A program made the translations under genes and the position numbers. Of a stretch of 64,000 nt of DNA, positions 41,609 through 50,263 are shown piece after piece; within the stretch, counting starts at the first letter, position 1, and each line of letters starts with the position of its first letter. The DNA is from an uncultured Acidimicrobiales bacterium (GTDB taxonomy: Bacteria; Actinomycetota; Acidimicrobiia; Acidimicrobiales; Aldehydirespiratoraceae), in NCBI GenBank assembly GCA_905480195.1, contig CAJQPN010000004.1:55640-119639 (forward strand). The letters are read 5' to 3'. The notes below the pieces were generated by a model, which was given only the letters and a program-made list of their open reading frames with translations, searched no databases and was not told the DNA's origin.

Positions 41609-43414
41609 GTGGTCCGCTTCCTACTGACGAGCATGCTCGTGCTAGCAACCACCCAGCCGGTGCTGGCCCAGCAAGCCGACCCCGAGCCAGGAGAGGGTCT
41701 CTTTGGTGAGTCGACGACGACGGTCGTCGTTGTGCCCGACGAGGGAGCGATCCTCGTCAGGAATGCGTACCGGTTCACCAACGGCACCGTCGACGAGACG
41801 TTCACCGGCTTCTTCGAGACCGTCCCCTGGGACGCAACCGATGTCTTGGCGACATCGAGCGGGGAGAAACTCACCCTGGTCGCCACCCCGGCGCGCGACG
41901 GCTTTTCGGAGTGGTTGGTCCGCTTTCCGAAGCCGCTCATGCCTGCCGAAGAGCGCGAGGTGGTACTCACCTGGCGCCGAGACGACTTGACGTCTGAGCC
42001 GAACGATCTGGCCCATGTCAGTGCGAATCTTGTTGCGATCGCGCCGTACGCCGTCGAGCACCGGGCGGCTTCGCGACTGCGCATCGAGGTCCCCGGTCAG
42101 TTCGAAGTCATCGAGGCAGGAGGTCTCCTTGTCGAGCAGGAGGCAGATCGCCTCGTGCTTCAGACGCCCGAAGCGGACCTTGCCGAAGGGTACGTTGCCG
42201 TGACGGTCGTTCTCGAGGCTCCCGATCGCTTTTCGCGATCACCGGTCAGAGGGTCTCCCGGTGCGATCACCATCGCAACGGCCGATCCGCTGTCGAGTTG
42301 GCTGACCGATGACTTCGTACTGTTGCTTGACGGACTACGAACCGTTATTCCCCTCGACCCACCCGGCCCGATCGAATTTCGACAGGGATACACCGGGGGT
42401 GCTCCAACTCGGATTGCTGACGATGGGGCCGTCGTATTGCCTTTCGACACCAATGCAGTGATCGCAGGGTGGGAATACGCCGATGCCTGGTTGGCGACGA
42501 TCGATTTCGAAGACGATGAGCTCCGGCTTGCGCTGGCGGGCGCCCTGGCCGATGAGATCGCCGTTGACGCGAATCTGCCAACCTCTGCGCGTGGCGGTGT
42601 TTGGACCTCGGCGATGGACGCCTTGATCTCGGTGAGTGATGAGCGCACGGTTAGCACGGTGATCACGGCACTCGATGCTGGAGTGCCGGCCTATGCCGGT
42701 GTCGGTGACAAGTTTTCCGATGCGCCGGTGGACTGGCGCCGTCTCACTGACGTGTTCCAACACGTCGGTGGCGTGCAGGCGACACCTGCTGCGATGCGGC
42801 TCTCGGCCACGGTTGAGCAGTCGAACGAACTGGCTCGTCGCGATGCTGCCTTGATGGACTACGAAGCGCTCGCCGAGCGTGCTGCGCCGTGGGCGATGCC
42901 GCCTGTGCTGCGTACTGCGATGGCGGCGTGGGATTTCGACGAGATGGCCGAGCGACAGAAGTCGGTGTCCGACCTGATCGATGCGCGCAACGAGATGATC
43001 GCTGCCGCTGAATCGGTTGGCCTTGAGATCGGGCCTCATGTGCAGGCCGAATTCGAGCGGGCTGCGCTGCGTGCTGATGACGTGTGGACCCGACTCGTCG
43101 AGCAGCGCAAGGCCCTCGACATGGTTGCAGAGGCACTCCGTCTCGATGTCGGCGACCGAGGGTTGCTGTCATCGCTCGGCATGTGGGGGCTCGATGCCGA
43201 CGCATCCGTCGTCCGTATCCTTGATGCATGGAACGCCGGTGACTTCGATGCAGCTGCCCACGACGCCGAAGACCTCATCGAAGCGTATGAAGCGTCGGTT
43301 GGTCGAGGAACGCTGCGTCTGGTGATTCCGTTGATGCTGTCTGCCCTTGGGGTGACGGCGGTTCAGGTACTCCGTCTCCGGTGGCGCAACCGCCAGGGAT
43401 CGGTTCAGCCGTAG
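41609..43414 (+). CDS. Exported membrane-anchored protein of unknown function
   Basis: 601 residues. A signal peptide (MVRFLLTSMLVLATTQPVLAQ) is followed by a beta-rich domain (about residues 35-230), a middle region (230-430) and helical parts (about 430-570, including AERQKSVSDLIDARNEMIAAAESVG). The C-terminus has a membrane helix (LRLVIPLMLSALGVTAVQVL) and a short basic tail. The topology is extracellular domain plus C-terminal anchor. I do not recognise the family. It is divergent from the PLP enzyme gene (22-nt gap) and convergent with the MatB-like gene, overlapping its end by 10 nt. Confidence 0.7.
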   Translation: MVRFLLTSMLVLATTQPVLAQQADPEPGEGLFGESTTTVVVVPDEGAILVRNAYRFTNGTVDETFTGFFETVPWDATDVLATSSGEKLTLVATPARDGFSEWLVRFPKPLMPAEEREVVLTWRRDDLTSEPNDLAHVSANLVAIAPYAVEHRAASRLRIEVPGQFEVIEAGGLLVEQEADRLVLQTPEADLAEGYVAVTVVLEAPDRFSRSPVRGSPGAITIATADPLSSWLTDDFVLLLDGLRTVIPLDPPGPIEFRQGYTGGAPTRIADDGAVVLPFDTNAVIAGWEYADAWLATIDFEDDELRLALAGALADEIAVDANLPTSARGGVWTSAMDALISVSDERTVSTVITALDAGVPAYAGVGDKFSDAPVDWRRLTDVFQHVGGVQATPAAMRLSATVEQSNELARRDAALMDYEALAERAAPWAMPPVLRTAMAAWDFDEMAERQKSVSDLIDARNEMIAAAESVGLEIGPHVQAEFERAALRADDVWTRLVEQRKALDMVAEALRLDVGDRGLLSSLGMWGLDADASVVRILDAWNAGDFDAAAHDAEDLIEAYEASVGRGTLRLVIPLMLSALGVTAVQVLRLRWRNRQGSVQP

Positions 43415-44886
43415 CGCTGTCGAAGCGCGTTTTTTTGCACCTTGCCCATTGCGTTACGAGGGAGTTCATCGACGTACTCGTAGCGTCGTGGGTGCTTGAA
43501 CCGGGCCAACGACGCGTCGAGTGCAGGCTGAATTGTCGCCTGATCAACCTGGTCGTCGGTACAGACGAGCACAGCCAGCACCTGTTCACCGAAGTCGGGT
43601 TCAGGTACGCCGATTACCGCCGATTCCATGATCCCGGGGATCTCGTCGAGTACGAGTTCGATCTCCTTCGGGTACACATTCTCGCCGCCGCTAATGATCA
43701 TGTCGCTGGCTCGGCCCTGCAGCGTGATTCGGCCGTCGGCGGCCATCGCACCCACGTCGCCGGTGATGAACCATCCGTCAGCAGTGAAGGCCGTCGCGGT
43801 CGCGTCGGGTCGTCCCCAGTACTCGCGCATGATCTGCCGGCTTCGTATCGCAACGATTCCGACTGTGTCGGGCCCAACCTCGTGTCCGTCTTCGTCGACG
43901 ATGCGGGTTTCCACGCCGGGTAAGGCGTAGCCGATGCTTCCAGCAATCCGATCGCCGTCATAAGGGTTCGAGATGGTGATGCCGGTCTCAGACATTCCGT
44001 AGCGTTCACAGATGCGGTGGCCGCTCCTGGCAGTGAAATCATCGAACGCAGCCTCGCTGAGGGGTGCCGAGCCACAGGTAAATAAACGCATCGATGCGCA
44101 CACCTCAGGGGTCAGCCGATCGTTGGCGCACAGACGACGGTAGTGGGTGGGGACACCCATGAAGACAGTGGCGTCGGCCAAGTCGTCGATCACCGCGTCG
44201 GCGTCGAAGCGTCGGTGGAATCGGACTGGAATTGCGGAGAGCATCGCGCAATGCAGAGCGACGAAGAGGCCGTGGACGTGGAAGATGGGTAGCCCGTGCA
44301 CCAGCCGGTCGGCGGCTGAGAAATGCCACGCACCGTGCAGCGACCGAGCATTCGCCCGCAAACTCTCGTGGGTTAGCGCGGCTCCTTTTGGCCGACCGGT
44401 CGTGCCCGAGGTGTAGAGGATCGCAGCGAGGTCACCGTTGTGGCGGCTGACGGGGGCGATGAGGGGACTGATTTCCTCGGACCGATCCCTGACGGAGCCG
44501 CTGCCGTCGGGGGCAAGCGTCAGCCACGTCGGGTCGGTTGCGTGGGCCGGGTCGACGACGACGACTGATGGCAGGGAATCCTCGACGAAGAAGGAGCGTT
44601 CGTCAGCAGTGAATCCCGGATTGAGCGGGACGTGAACGGCACCGGCCCAGAGGCAGGCAACGTAGAGGACCACAGCGTCGGGGGACTTCTCGACTTGGAC
44701 GACGATCCGGTCGCCGGGTGTCGCACCCGCGGCGACGAGCACACCTGCGAACCGCCGGACCCGATCGAAGAACGCTCCGTACGTGAGGGTGGTTCCGTCG
44801 TCGTCGGTCAGGAAGACACCCGTCATGTGACCGGCTGCGGCATCGAGCAGGTCGGTTGCGAAGTTGCAGCCGTCCCCAGCGCTCAT
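43405..44886 (-). CDS. Malonyl-CoA/methylmalonyl-CoA synthetase-like AMP-binding enzyme
   Basis: 493 residues. The AMP-binding P-loop is LYTSGTTGRPKGAALTH; further MatB-like segments are LPIFHVHGLFVALHCAML, RLFTCGSAPLSEAAF, RICERYGMSETGITISNPYDGDRIAGSIGYALPGVE, GWFITGDVGAMAADGRITLQGR and the C-terminal catalytic Lys region ELPRNAMGKVQKNALR. These resemble malonyl-CoA synthetase (MatB). The enzyme would activate a dicarboxylate to its CoA thioester using ATP. The start is one base after the stop of the MaoC gene, so the two are coupled. Confidence 0.85.
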   Translation of the reverse strand: MSAGDGCNFATDLLDAAAGHMTGVFLTDDDGTTLTYGAFFDRVRRFAGVLVAAGATPGDRIVVQVEKSPDAVVLYVACLWAGAVHVPLNPGFTADERSFFVEDSLPSVVVVDPAHATDPTWLTLAPDGSGSVRDRSEEISPLIAPVSRHNGDLAAILYTSGTTGRPKGAALTHESLRANARSLHGAWHFSAADRLVHGLPIFHVHGLFVALHCAMLSAIPVRFHRRFDADAVIDDLADATVFMGVPTHYRRLCANDRLTPEVCASMRLFTCGSAPLSEAAFDDFTARSGHRICERYGMSETGITISNPYDGDRIAGSIGYALPGVETRIVDEDGHEVGPDTVGIVAIRSRQIMREYWGRPDATATAFTADGWFITGDVGAMAADGRITLQGRASDMIISGGENVYPKEIELVLDEIPGIMESAVIGVPEPDFGEQVLAVLVCTDDQVDQATIQPALDASLARFKHPRRYEYVDELPRNAMGKVQKNALRQRYG

Positions 44887-44887
44887 G

Positions 44888-45352
44888 TCAGCCCTGGAAG
44901 AGGATCATCGACGTGTAGGTCAAGGACGGCTTGGCGCTGTCTTTCACGTGGATCGCTGACTCGAACGTCAACAGCGTGCCGAGCTTGTGCTTTTCGGCTC
45001 CAATCACTCGGGAGCGGGCGTGGAGCGTGGCACCCGCAGGAACGGGCCGGCGGAATTGAAGCCCGCCGGAACCGAAGTTGACGACGTTTTTCATGCCGGC
45101 GAGTTCGACGGGCATCGAGATGAGGCTCGGCATCAGACTGAGCGTCAGGAAGCCGTGGGCGATCGGGCCGCCAAACGGGCTTTCCTTCTCGCAGCGCTCG
45201 ACATCGACGTGGATCCACTGGTGGTCGCCGGTCAGGTCGGCGAACTGATTGATCATCTCCTGAGTGACGACCACTTCGTCACCCCACTCGCCGTACTCGT
45301 CGGAAGCCTGGGCGTTGATGGCGTCGATGTCGTCGAATGCGATGGCAGTCAT
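44888..45352 (-). CDS. MaoC-like (R)-hydratase
   Basis: 154 residues from the ATG at 45352; an ATG at 45361 is also possible. The hot-dog fold signature is INQFADLTGDHQWIHVDVERC followed by SPFGGPIAHGFLTLSLMPSL, with the conserved Asp/His pair (LTGD...H). It hydrates enoyl-CoA. It lies directly upstream of the MatB-like gene and downstream of the PNPOx-like gene on the same strand. Confidence 0.9.
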   Translation of the reverse strand: MTAIAFDDIDAINAQASDEYGEWGDEVVVTQEMINQFADLTGDHQWIHVDVERCEKESPFGGPIAHGFLTLSLMPSLISMPVELAGMKNVVNFGSGGLQFRRPVPAGATLHARSRVIGAEKHKLGTLLTFESAIHVKDSAKPSLTYTSMILFQG

Positions 45353-45386
45353 GGCTGGCATGGTAGGCGGCGATCGCCGCTCGACC

Positions 45387-45818
45387 TCAGCCGGTTTCCT
45401 TGCCGTAGTCGGCCGTGTACCAGCGCTCGGGCCGAAGCCGATAGAGCGCGCTGTTGCCCTCGGTACCGGCGTTTGCCTCGGCGTAGCGGGTGCCGATCTC
45501 CGGGCCGAGATAACGGGTCGCCATGTCGAGCAAGGCATCGTGGCTTGCCGGCTCGACGGCTAGTACCGAACCCTCCACCGTGACGTACTTGTAGGGCAGG
45601 TCTTCGGTCTGGGCGCACAGCGAGAACCGACCGGAGGTGTCGAGTGCCTTGCCTTTGATCGACTCCCGGCTTGTGATGACCCACACGTCACCACCTGCCT
45701 CGTAGTCGTACCAGATGGGAACAGTGAGTGGCACGTCACCGTGGTTGACACCGAGGACGCCAACGTGGAGACCGGCCAGGAACGCCTCGCGTTCCTCCTT
45801 GGTCATTGCGAGAGACAT
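45387..45818 (-). CDS. Pyridoxamine 5'-phosphate oxidase family protein
   Basis: 143 residues from the ATG at 45818 (MSLAMTKEEREAFL). The split-barrel flavin-binding fold shows VGVLGVNHGDVPLTVPIWYDYEAGGDVWVITSRESIKGKAL and FSLCAQTEDLPYKYVTVEGSV. Many such actinobacterial proteins bind F420 or haem rather than FMN, and the substrate is not clear here. It precedes the MaoC gene by 34 nt. Confidence 0.85.
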   Translation of the reverse strand: MSLAMTKEEREAFLAGLHVGVLGVNHGDVPLTVPIWYDYEAGGDVWVITSRESIKGKALDTSGRFSLCAQTEDLPYKYVTVEGSVLAVEPASHDALLDMATRYLGPEIGTRYAEANAGTEGNSALYRLRPERWYTADYGKETG

Positions 45819-45903
45819 GAGAGAAGTCTTTCCCAAAACCGCCGACTGAGCAGCGAACGAGTGTCACTCGGTCCCTGCGTCAACGTCGGGGCCGGTGCTT
45901 GAG

Positions 45904-45993
45904 TGGCGGAGGGAGGGGGATTCGAACCCCCGGGACCCGCGAAGGCCCGCTGGTTTTCAAGACCAGTGCAATCGTCCACTCTGCCATCCCTCC
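45904..45993 (-). tRNA. tRNA-Ser(UGA)
   Basis: On the minus strand the 5' end reads GGAGGGATGGCAGAGTGG and the 3' end TCCCTCC, discriminator G, then an encoded CCA. The anticodon stem-loop CTGGT-CTTGAAA-ACCAG gives anticodon TGA (45957-45959). A long variable arm (class II) and the T-loop GGTTCGAATCC are present, as expected for serine. Confidence 0.97.
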
Positions 45994-46053
45994 GTCTACG
46001 AGGTTAGGCGGTGGGTCCCCGCTTCGCAGTTCGAAAGGATGCATGCGCGTGGA

Positions 46054-46872
46054 TTACTCGGGGACGGCGACCTCGATACGGTCCTGGTGCCATTCCTGTG
46101 CCGCGGTTAGGGCGATGTCCGCCCGATCGACGATGGCACCGACGTCGAAGCCGTGCGCCGGATAGCACGCAAGTCCTGCCCAGAGGATGAGTGACGGATG
46201 GTCTTTTGTGAGGCACCGTCGCAATCGCTCTATGGCCCAGATCGCGCCACTTTCGGGAGTGTCGTCAAGCACCACGCCGAAGCGCCCGTCGCTGAGTCGG
46301 GTTGCCGAGTCTGATTCCCTCAGCGTCTTTCGCAACGCCTTGGCCACAAGGGCGGGGTCGGCTGGCGCAGGTTTTTCATCTTCGCGTCTTTCGACGACCT
46401 GGAGCATTGTGACGGCGACAGGTCGCAGATGGCGACGAGCTGCAGCGATTCGCAGGTCGAGGGTCACGAGGAAGTACTCGTGGTTGAAAAGCCCGGTGAG
46501 CGGATCGGTCAGGCCTGCTTCACCGGCGTCGGCCAGCGACATCACGATCGGATCGGTGATGTGCCCAGCTCGATGCTCGGCGGCGCTCAGCTGCTCAGAA
46601 AGGCTCGTGACTGTCGATTCGGCTGTCATGCGGCTCTGGATCTGGGCGGCGACGGCGTTCTCGAGTTGACGGATCTGTTCGGTCATGGTGCCGGTCTGCG
46701 CTTCGAGATCATCGGCGATGCGACGCGCTCGGGCCGCCACTGCTGCGAGCGCCACGATGCCGGCTGCAGTGATGGCCGAGAGCTCGCGCCGACCGGTCAT
46801 GGTGGCGACGAGGCCGGTTGCGGCTAAGGCAACTCCGGCAGTGGCATCAGGATCGAAGCGCAACTTCTCCAT
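46054..46872 (-). CDS. Degenerate GGDEF-domain membrane protein
   Basis: 272 residues. Two hydrophobic segments near the N-terminus (about residues 12-25 and 33-48) precede a coiled-coil stretch (ADDLEAQTGTMTEQIRQLENAVAAQIQ). The C-terminal domain starts LTDPLTGLFNHEYFLVTLDLRIAAARRH, a GGDEF opening, but the signature expected as RxGGDEF reads RLSDGRFGVVL. The catalytic Asp/Glu are missing, so diguanylate cyclase activity is unlikely. It may act as a sensor or bind a nucleotide. It lies between tRNA-Ser and aat. Confidence 0.78.
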   Translation of the reverse strand: MEKLRFDPDATAGVALAATGLVATMTGRRELSAITAAGIVALAAVAARARRIADDLEAQTGTMTEQIRQLENAVAAQIQSRMTAESTVTSLSEQLSAAEHRAGHITDPIVMSLADAGEAGLTDPLTGLFNHEYFLVTLDLRIAAARRHLRPVAVTMLQVVERREDEKPAPADPALVAKALRKTLRESDSATRLSDGRFGVVLDDTPESGAIWAIERLRRCLTKDHPSLILWAGLACYPAHGFDVGAIVDRADIALTAAQEWHQDRIEVAVPE

Positions 46873-46918
46873 CGGGGTTCCATCGGCGCTGACTGTTCGA
46901 ATTCAAGCCCCTCGTGAC

Positions 46919-47599
46919 TCAATCGGATGGGTCGCTCTGGTGCCAGAAGGCACTCTCTGGTGATTTGACAACGTCGATCAGCCGTCCCAGATAGTCCTGT
47001 CGCGATATCTCGACGACGCCGAGCCTTGCGAGATGGTCGGTTCGCCACTGCACGTCGATGAGACGCGGATGGCCGTCGATGATTCCTTTGGCGAGCGCGG
47101 CTACCGCAGCCTTGGAGGCGTCGGTCATCGTGTGGAACTTCGACTCGGCAGCAAACAAACCACCGATACCGAGCCCGTAGAGTCCTCCGACGAGCTGATC
47201 GTCGCACCATGTCTCGACGCTGTGGGCCCAGCCGAGATCGTGGAGACGGCGATAGGCCACACGAATGCGGTCGTCGATCCAGCCGTGTGGTCGGGTCGGG
47301 TCAGCGCACCCATTGACGACGTCATCGAATGCTGTATCGATCCGGAACTCGAACCGGCGCATCGACCGCCGTAACGAACGGCTGATATGCATCGATGGTG
47401 GCTCAAGAATGCCTCGTGGGTCTGGCGACCACCAACCGATCGGACCGCCGCGCTCGACTGCCATCGGGAAGAAACCGCGTCGATACGCCGCAAGGAGTGT
47501 TCCGGGTTCCAAGTCGGCGCCCACCGCGGCCAGACCCGACTCGTCGACCTGGGAGGCAGTGGGGAAAACCCACTTCGTCGGCGGCGGCTCAGTCGGCAT
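46919..47599 (-). CDS. aat: Leucyl/phenylalanyl-tRNA-protein transferase
   Basis: 226 residues from the ATG at 47599 (MPTEPPPTKWVFPTASQVDESGLAAVGADLEPGTLLAAYRRGFFPM). Conserved parts are GWWSPDPRGILEPPSMHISRSLRRSMRR and VETWCDDQLVGGLYGLGIGGLFAAESKFH. The enzyme adds Leu or Phe to the N-terminus of proteins with Arg or Lys, marking them for ClpS/ClpAP-type turnover (N-end rule). The frame is open upstream to 47713 but overlaps the divergent gene. Confidence 0.93.
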   Translation of the reverse strand: MPTEPPPTKWVFPTASQVDESGLAAVGADLEPGTLLAAYRRGFFPMAVERGGPIGWWSPDPRGILEPPSMHISRSLRRSMRRFEFRIDTAFDDVVNGCADPTRPHGWIDDRIRVAYRRLHDLGWAHSVETWCDDQLVGGLYGLGIGGLFAAESKFHTMTDASKAAVAALAKGIIDGHPRLIDVQWRTDHLARLGVVEISRQDYLGRLIDVVKSPESAFWHQSDPSD

Positions 47600-47621
47600 C
47601 CGGAAAGCGTAGGTTGCAGGT

Positions 47622-48095
47622 ATGGCGATGGAGATTCCGACCGAGTTGTCTGCCGCTTTGGCGTCGCGTCGCGCCGCCTTGCTCGAGCGAGCCAGAGGGC
47701 GGGTCCTCGACATTGGTCAGGTTGGCCTTGCCGATGCTGACGGTCACTACGACACCGTCTACTCGTTCGTCCGTGCGCCGGGCGAGGCCGATCTCGACGC
47801 CTACATCACCCAGATCCGAGAGCTTCTCACTCCCGAAGGAATCGCGTACTTTCTCGAACCCACGATCCGTACCGGTCCACTTGGCCGTGCACTCGGCATC
47901 GGTGGTCGGGTCGTGCGTCCGTTGGCCGGCTTCCACCTCGACCGCGACATACCGCAGGTGATCCGTCGCGCTGGCCTGTTCATCACCGACCTGCACCGCT
48001 TTGAGATTGCGTCGGTCGCCGCGCCGTTTCGACCCTTCGTCGAGGCGTGGGCGCGCGTTCCTACGATTTCTCGATCCGAACCGAACGAACCGTGA
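47622..48095 (+). CDS. Shortened methyltransferase-like protein
   Basis: 157 residues. RARGRVLDIGQVGLADADGHYDTVYSFVRAP resembles SAM motif I running almost directly into the motif IV region, so the middle of the Rossmann fold is missing; then ITQIRELLTPEGIAYFLEPT and a late segment similar to class I methyltransferases. Motif I lacks the glycine pattern GxGxG. It is probably inactive or has a changed role. The ATG lies 22 nt from the divergent aat gene and its 3' end overlaps the converging cyclophilin gene by 35 nt. Confidence 0.65.
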   Translation: MAMEIPTELSAALASRRAALLERARGRVLDIGQVGLADADGHYDTVYSFVRAPGEADLDAYITQIRELLTPEGIAYFLEPTIRTGPLGRALGIGGRVVRPLAGFHLDRDIPQVIRRAGLFITDLHRFEIASVAAPFRPFVEAWARVPTISRSEPNEP

Positions 48096-48825
48096 CGGTC
48101 CGCGAGGGTGCCCCACCGAACTGACCACCTGGTTCGTGGAGTTCCATCACGGCCTGGAGTACCGCAAGTCCTGCCGCGTCCGTCTGGCCAAAGACCACGT
48201 AGGTGCCCTGTCCGTTGAGCAGCGCCGTGTTGGGACCGGTACTGAAGAAGTACTGCGCGCTCGAGGAATCTCGACCGCGCGCCCGAGCCATCACGAGCTG
48301 CCCAGGCTCATAGCGGTAGGGGCCGATCAACTGTCCATCGATGTCGTCGAACGCGGGTTCATCGGGGATCGTGTAGCCCGGCCCTGGGTCGGCCGGCGAC
48401 TCGGTGGTTGGCGCACCACCCTGGATGATGTCGATGCTTGGGTCGGTGCGGAACCAGGTGGTGTTGTCGTAGTACCCCCATCGGGCCAGAGTGACGAAGT
48501 TGTTTGCAGTGATCGGCGTGTTCGTGGTGTCGAGCGTGACCCGGACTTCGCCCTCGGTCGTGTCGAACACGGCCACGAAGTTCTGGCTCGGATCGGTGCA
48601 TATCGGGGGCGCGGCGTCAAAGATCAATCTGCGTGGCGAGGTGTGGTCGGGAGCTGGGCAGCCGCTCTCGACAGGTGAGTCGGTGCCGTTCTCTTCGACG
48701 ACCTCGTCGCTGGTGGCGGTGTCGGGCTCTGCGGTCGTTTCGGTAGCGTCACCGCCGCACGCAGCGAGCACCAGCGCGGCGAAGGTGATGACGACAAACT
48801 GGCGTTGAACGGTGGAACGGGTCAC
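48061..48825 (-). CDS. Cyclophilin-type peptidyl-prolyl isomerase lipoprotein
   Basis: 254 residues. A lipoprotein signal (VVITFAALVLAACGG, lipobox LAAC) is followed by an acidic Thr/Glu-rich linker and a cyclophilin domain: TANNFVTLARWGYYDNTTWFRTDPSIDIIQGGAP, with the catalytic Arg in WFRT, then GQLVMARARGRDSSSAQYFFSTG and TYVVFGQTDAAG. It probably accelerates proline isomerisation outside the membrane. It is preceded by a second, more degenerate cyclophilin-like gene on the same strand. Confidence 0.88.
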   Translation of the reverse strand: MTRSTVQRQFVVITFAALVLAACGGDATETTAEPDTATSDEVVEENGTDSPVESGCPAPDHTSPRRLIFDAAPPICTDPSQNFVAVFDTTEGEVRVTLDTTNTPITANNFVTLARWGYYDNTTWFRTDPSIDIIQGGAPTTESPADPGPGYTIPDEPAFDDIDGQLIGPYRYEPGQLVMARARGRDSSSAQYFFSTGPNTALLNGQGTYVVFGQTDAAGLAVLQAVMELHEPGGQFGGAPSRTVTVRSVRIEKS

Positions 48826-48845
48826 GGTCGGAACGGTAGCGAGGA

Positions 48846-49664
48846 TCAGCTCGTAGTGGAGACCGCGGTTGCCTGCACCCGGTAGGTGGTCTGTTCGTTC
48901 GCGGCTTGCAGGCCACGCAGGATCTCGATCGATTCGAGTCCGGCGGTGACCGACCCGATGATCGGGTCCTGGCCAGCGAGTTCGAGCGCTGCAGCGCCGG
49001 TCTCGTCGGTGACGATCATCACTTGGCCCTCCATGGCCCCCTCGGTGTCGGTGAGCATCACGACCGACCCGACCGGGTATCGCCCGTCGGCCGGTGGTTC
49101 GGCCCCGGTGACGCGGAATCCAGCGTCACCCAAGCCGCCCATGGCGACGACGCCAGGGAACGGGTAGATCGGTGCACCTTCGTACACGCCGAAGCGGGCG
49201 AGGGTGACGAAGAGATTTGTGCCCTCGAGCGACAGCGTCGCGTCGACGGTGAACTGAATTGGTCCGCCGAGCGTGACGAATTCGATATCGAACGTTTCGG
49301 ACGCTCCGATACAGATCGGCGGTGGCTCGGAGAACTCGGTGGCCCGTCGCTCGGTGCCATCGGTTGCCGGGCAGGGTGTGGGGCCGATGACGATCGCACC
49401 TTCGAAGCCGGGATCGACGAGACCGGCTGGTTGGGTCGTGGTGGGGAGGTCGACGACGGGCGCGTCGACCGTCAGGGTGTCGGCGTTGCCGAACGCAGTG
49501 ACGAGGCCAGCCGCCATCGGAAGGACGAGCATGAGCGCCATGAATGTCACGCCGATCGTGATGATGCGTTTTCGGCGACGATCGCTTGGGCCCGAAATCT
49601 CGCGCTGTTGCGTTTCTGCTCGTTCGGCCCGAACCCGCCGTTTGTTCAACTCGGCCTTGGACAC
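48846..49664 (-). CDS. Degenerate cyclophilin-like membrane protein
   Basis: 272 residues from the GTG at 49664 (a second GTG three bases earlier is equally possible; no clear ribosome site). A charged N-terminus (NKRRVRAERAETQQREISGPSDRRRKR) is followed by one membrane helix (IITIGVTFMALMLVLPMAAGLVTAF). The outer domain parallels the adjacent cyclophilin (PCPATDGTERR, FVTLARFGVYEGAPIYPFPGVVAMGG, DETGAAALEL), but the catalytic Arg and the SQFF-like motif are missing. It is likely an inactive, tethered relative of its neighbour. Confidence 0.72.
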   Translation of the reverse strand: MSKAELNKRRVRAERAETQQREISGPSDRRRKRIITIGVTFMALMLVLPMAAGLVTAFGNADTLTVDAPVVDLPTTTQPAGLVDPGFEGAIVIGPTPCPATDGTERRATEFSEPPPICIGASETFDIEFVTLGGPIQFTVDATLSLEGTNLFVTLARFGVYEGAPIYPFPGVVAMGGLGDAGFRVTGAEPPADGRYPVGSVVMLTDTEGAMEGQVMIVTDETGAAALELAGQDPIIGSVTAGLESIEILRGLQAANEQTTYRVQATAVSTTS

Positions 49665-49732
49665 CACACTTCGACGATATCGGTGGCTACTCCTCAACCC
49701 GGCGGGTGCTGGCGCCGACTGACGAAGGGAAC

Positions 49733-50263
49733 ATGTCTGTCCGCGATCGTGGCGTCGAGCCACTGCAGCCATCCGAGGCGCAGCTGCACGCTGTTGTCGA
49801 TCAGCACGCTGCGTCCGTTTACCGGGTCGCCTTGACGATCGTCGGCGATGCGGCGCTTGCAGACGACGTCGTGCAGGAGACGCTGTTGAAGGCTTGGCGC
49901 AAGGCACCGCTTGACGATGCCGGTCAGATTCCGAGAGCGTGGTTGATGAAGGTCGCTCGGAACACAGCGATCTCGCTCTTGCGCACCCGACGCGAGCATC
50001 TCTTCAGCCCCGAAGCGATGCCCGACAGTGGCGGTGGTGTCGAGATCCCCCGTACTGTTGAGGGTCGTGCCCAAGTCGAAGAGCTTTGGTCTGCGCTGCG
50101 CCATCTCGACGCGGATGCCCGCGCGCTTCTTGTCCTCAAGGAGGTTGACGGCCTCTCGTACGATGAGATCGCCGAGACGCTTGAACTTCCTCTGCCCACA
50201 GTGAAGACACGGTTATTCCGTGCTCGTAACCAACTCAAGGACGCTCTGAAGGAGTGGCGATGA
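49733..50263 (+). CDS. ECF-type RNA polymerase sigma factor
   Basis: 176 residues from the ATG at 49733. Region 2 is VVDQHAASVYRVALTIVGDAALADDVVQETLLKAWRKAP, followed by PRAWLMKVARNTAISLLRTRRE; region 4 is LLVLKEVDGLSYDEIAETLELPLPTVKTRLFRARNQLK. It overlaps the following zinc-finger anti-sigma gene by 4 nt. It directs RNA polymerase to a specific set of promoters, probably including its own operon with the MscS-like channel gene. Confidence 0.94.
   Translation: MSVRDRGVEPLQPSEAQLHAVVDQHAASVYRVALTIVGDAALADDVVQETLLKAWRKAPLDDAGQIPRAWLMKVARNTAISLLRTRREHLFSPEAMPDSGGGVEIPRTVEGRAQVEELWSALRHLDADARALLVLKEVDGLSYDEIAETLELPLPTVKTRLFRARNQLKDALKEWR

Noticed and set aside
40998..42084. Upstream extension of the PLP enzyme gene beyond 41586
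   Set aside because: The extension is antisense to the signal peptide region of the divergent exported protein and lacks family similarity; the ATG at 41586 fits the family start.
44940..44954. parS-like CTTTCACGTGGATCG in the MaoC gene
   Set aside because: Only one half matches well; at least two mismatches in the palindrome and it lies far from oriC.
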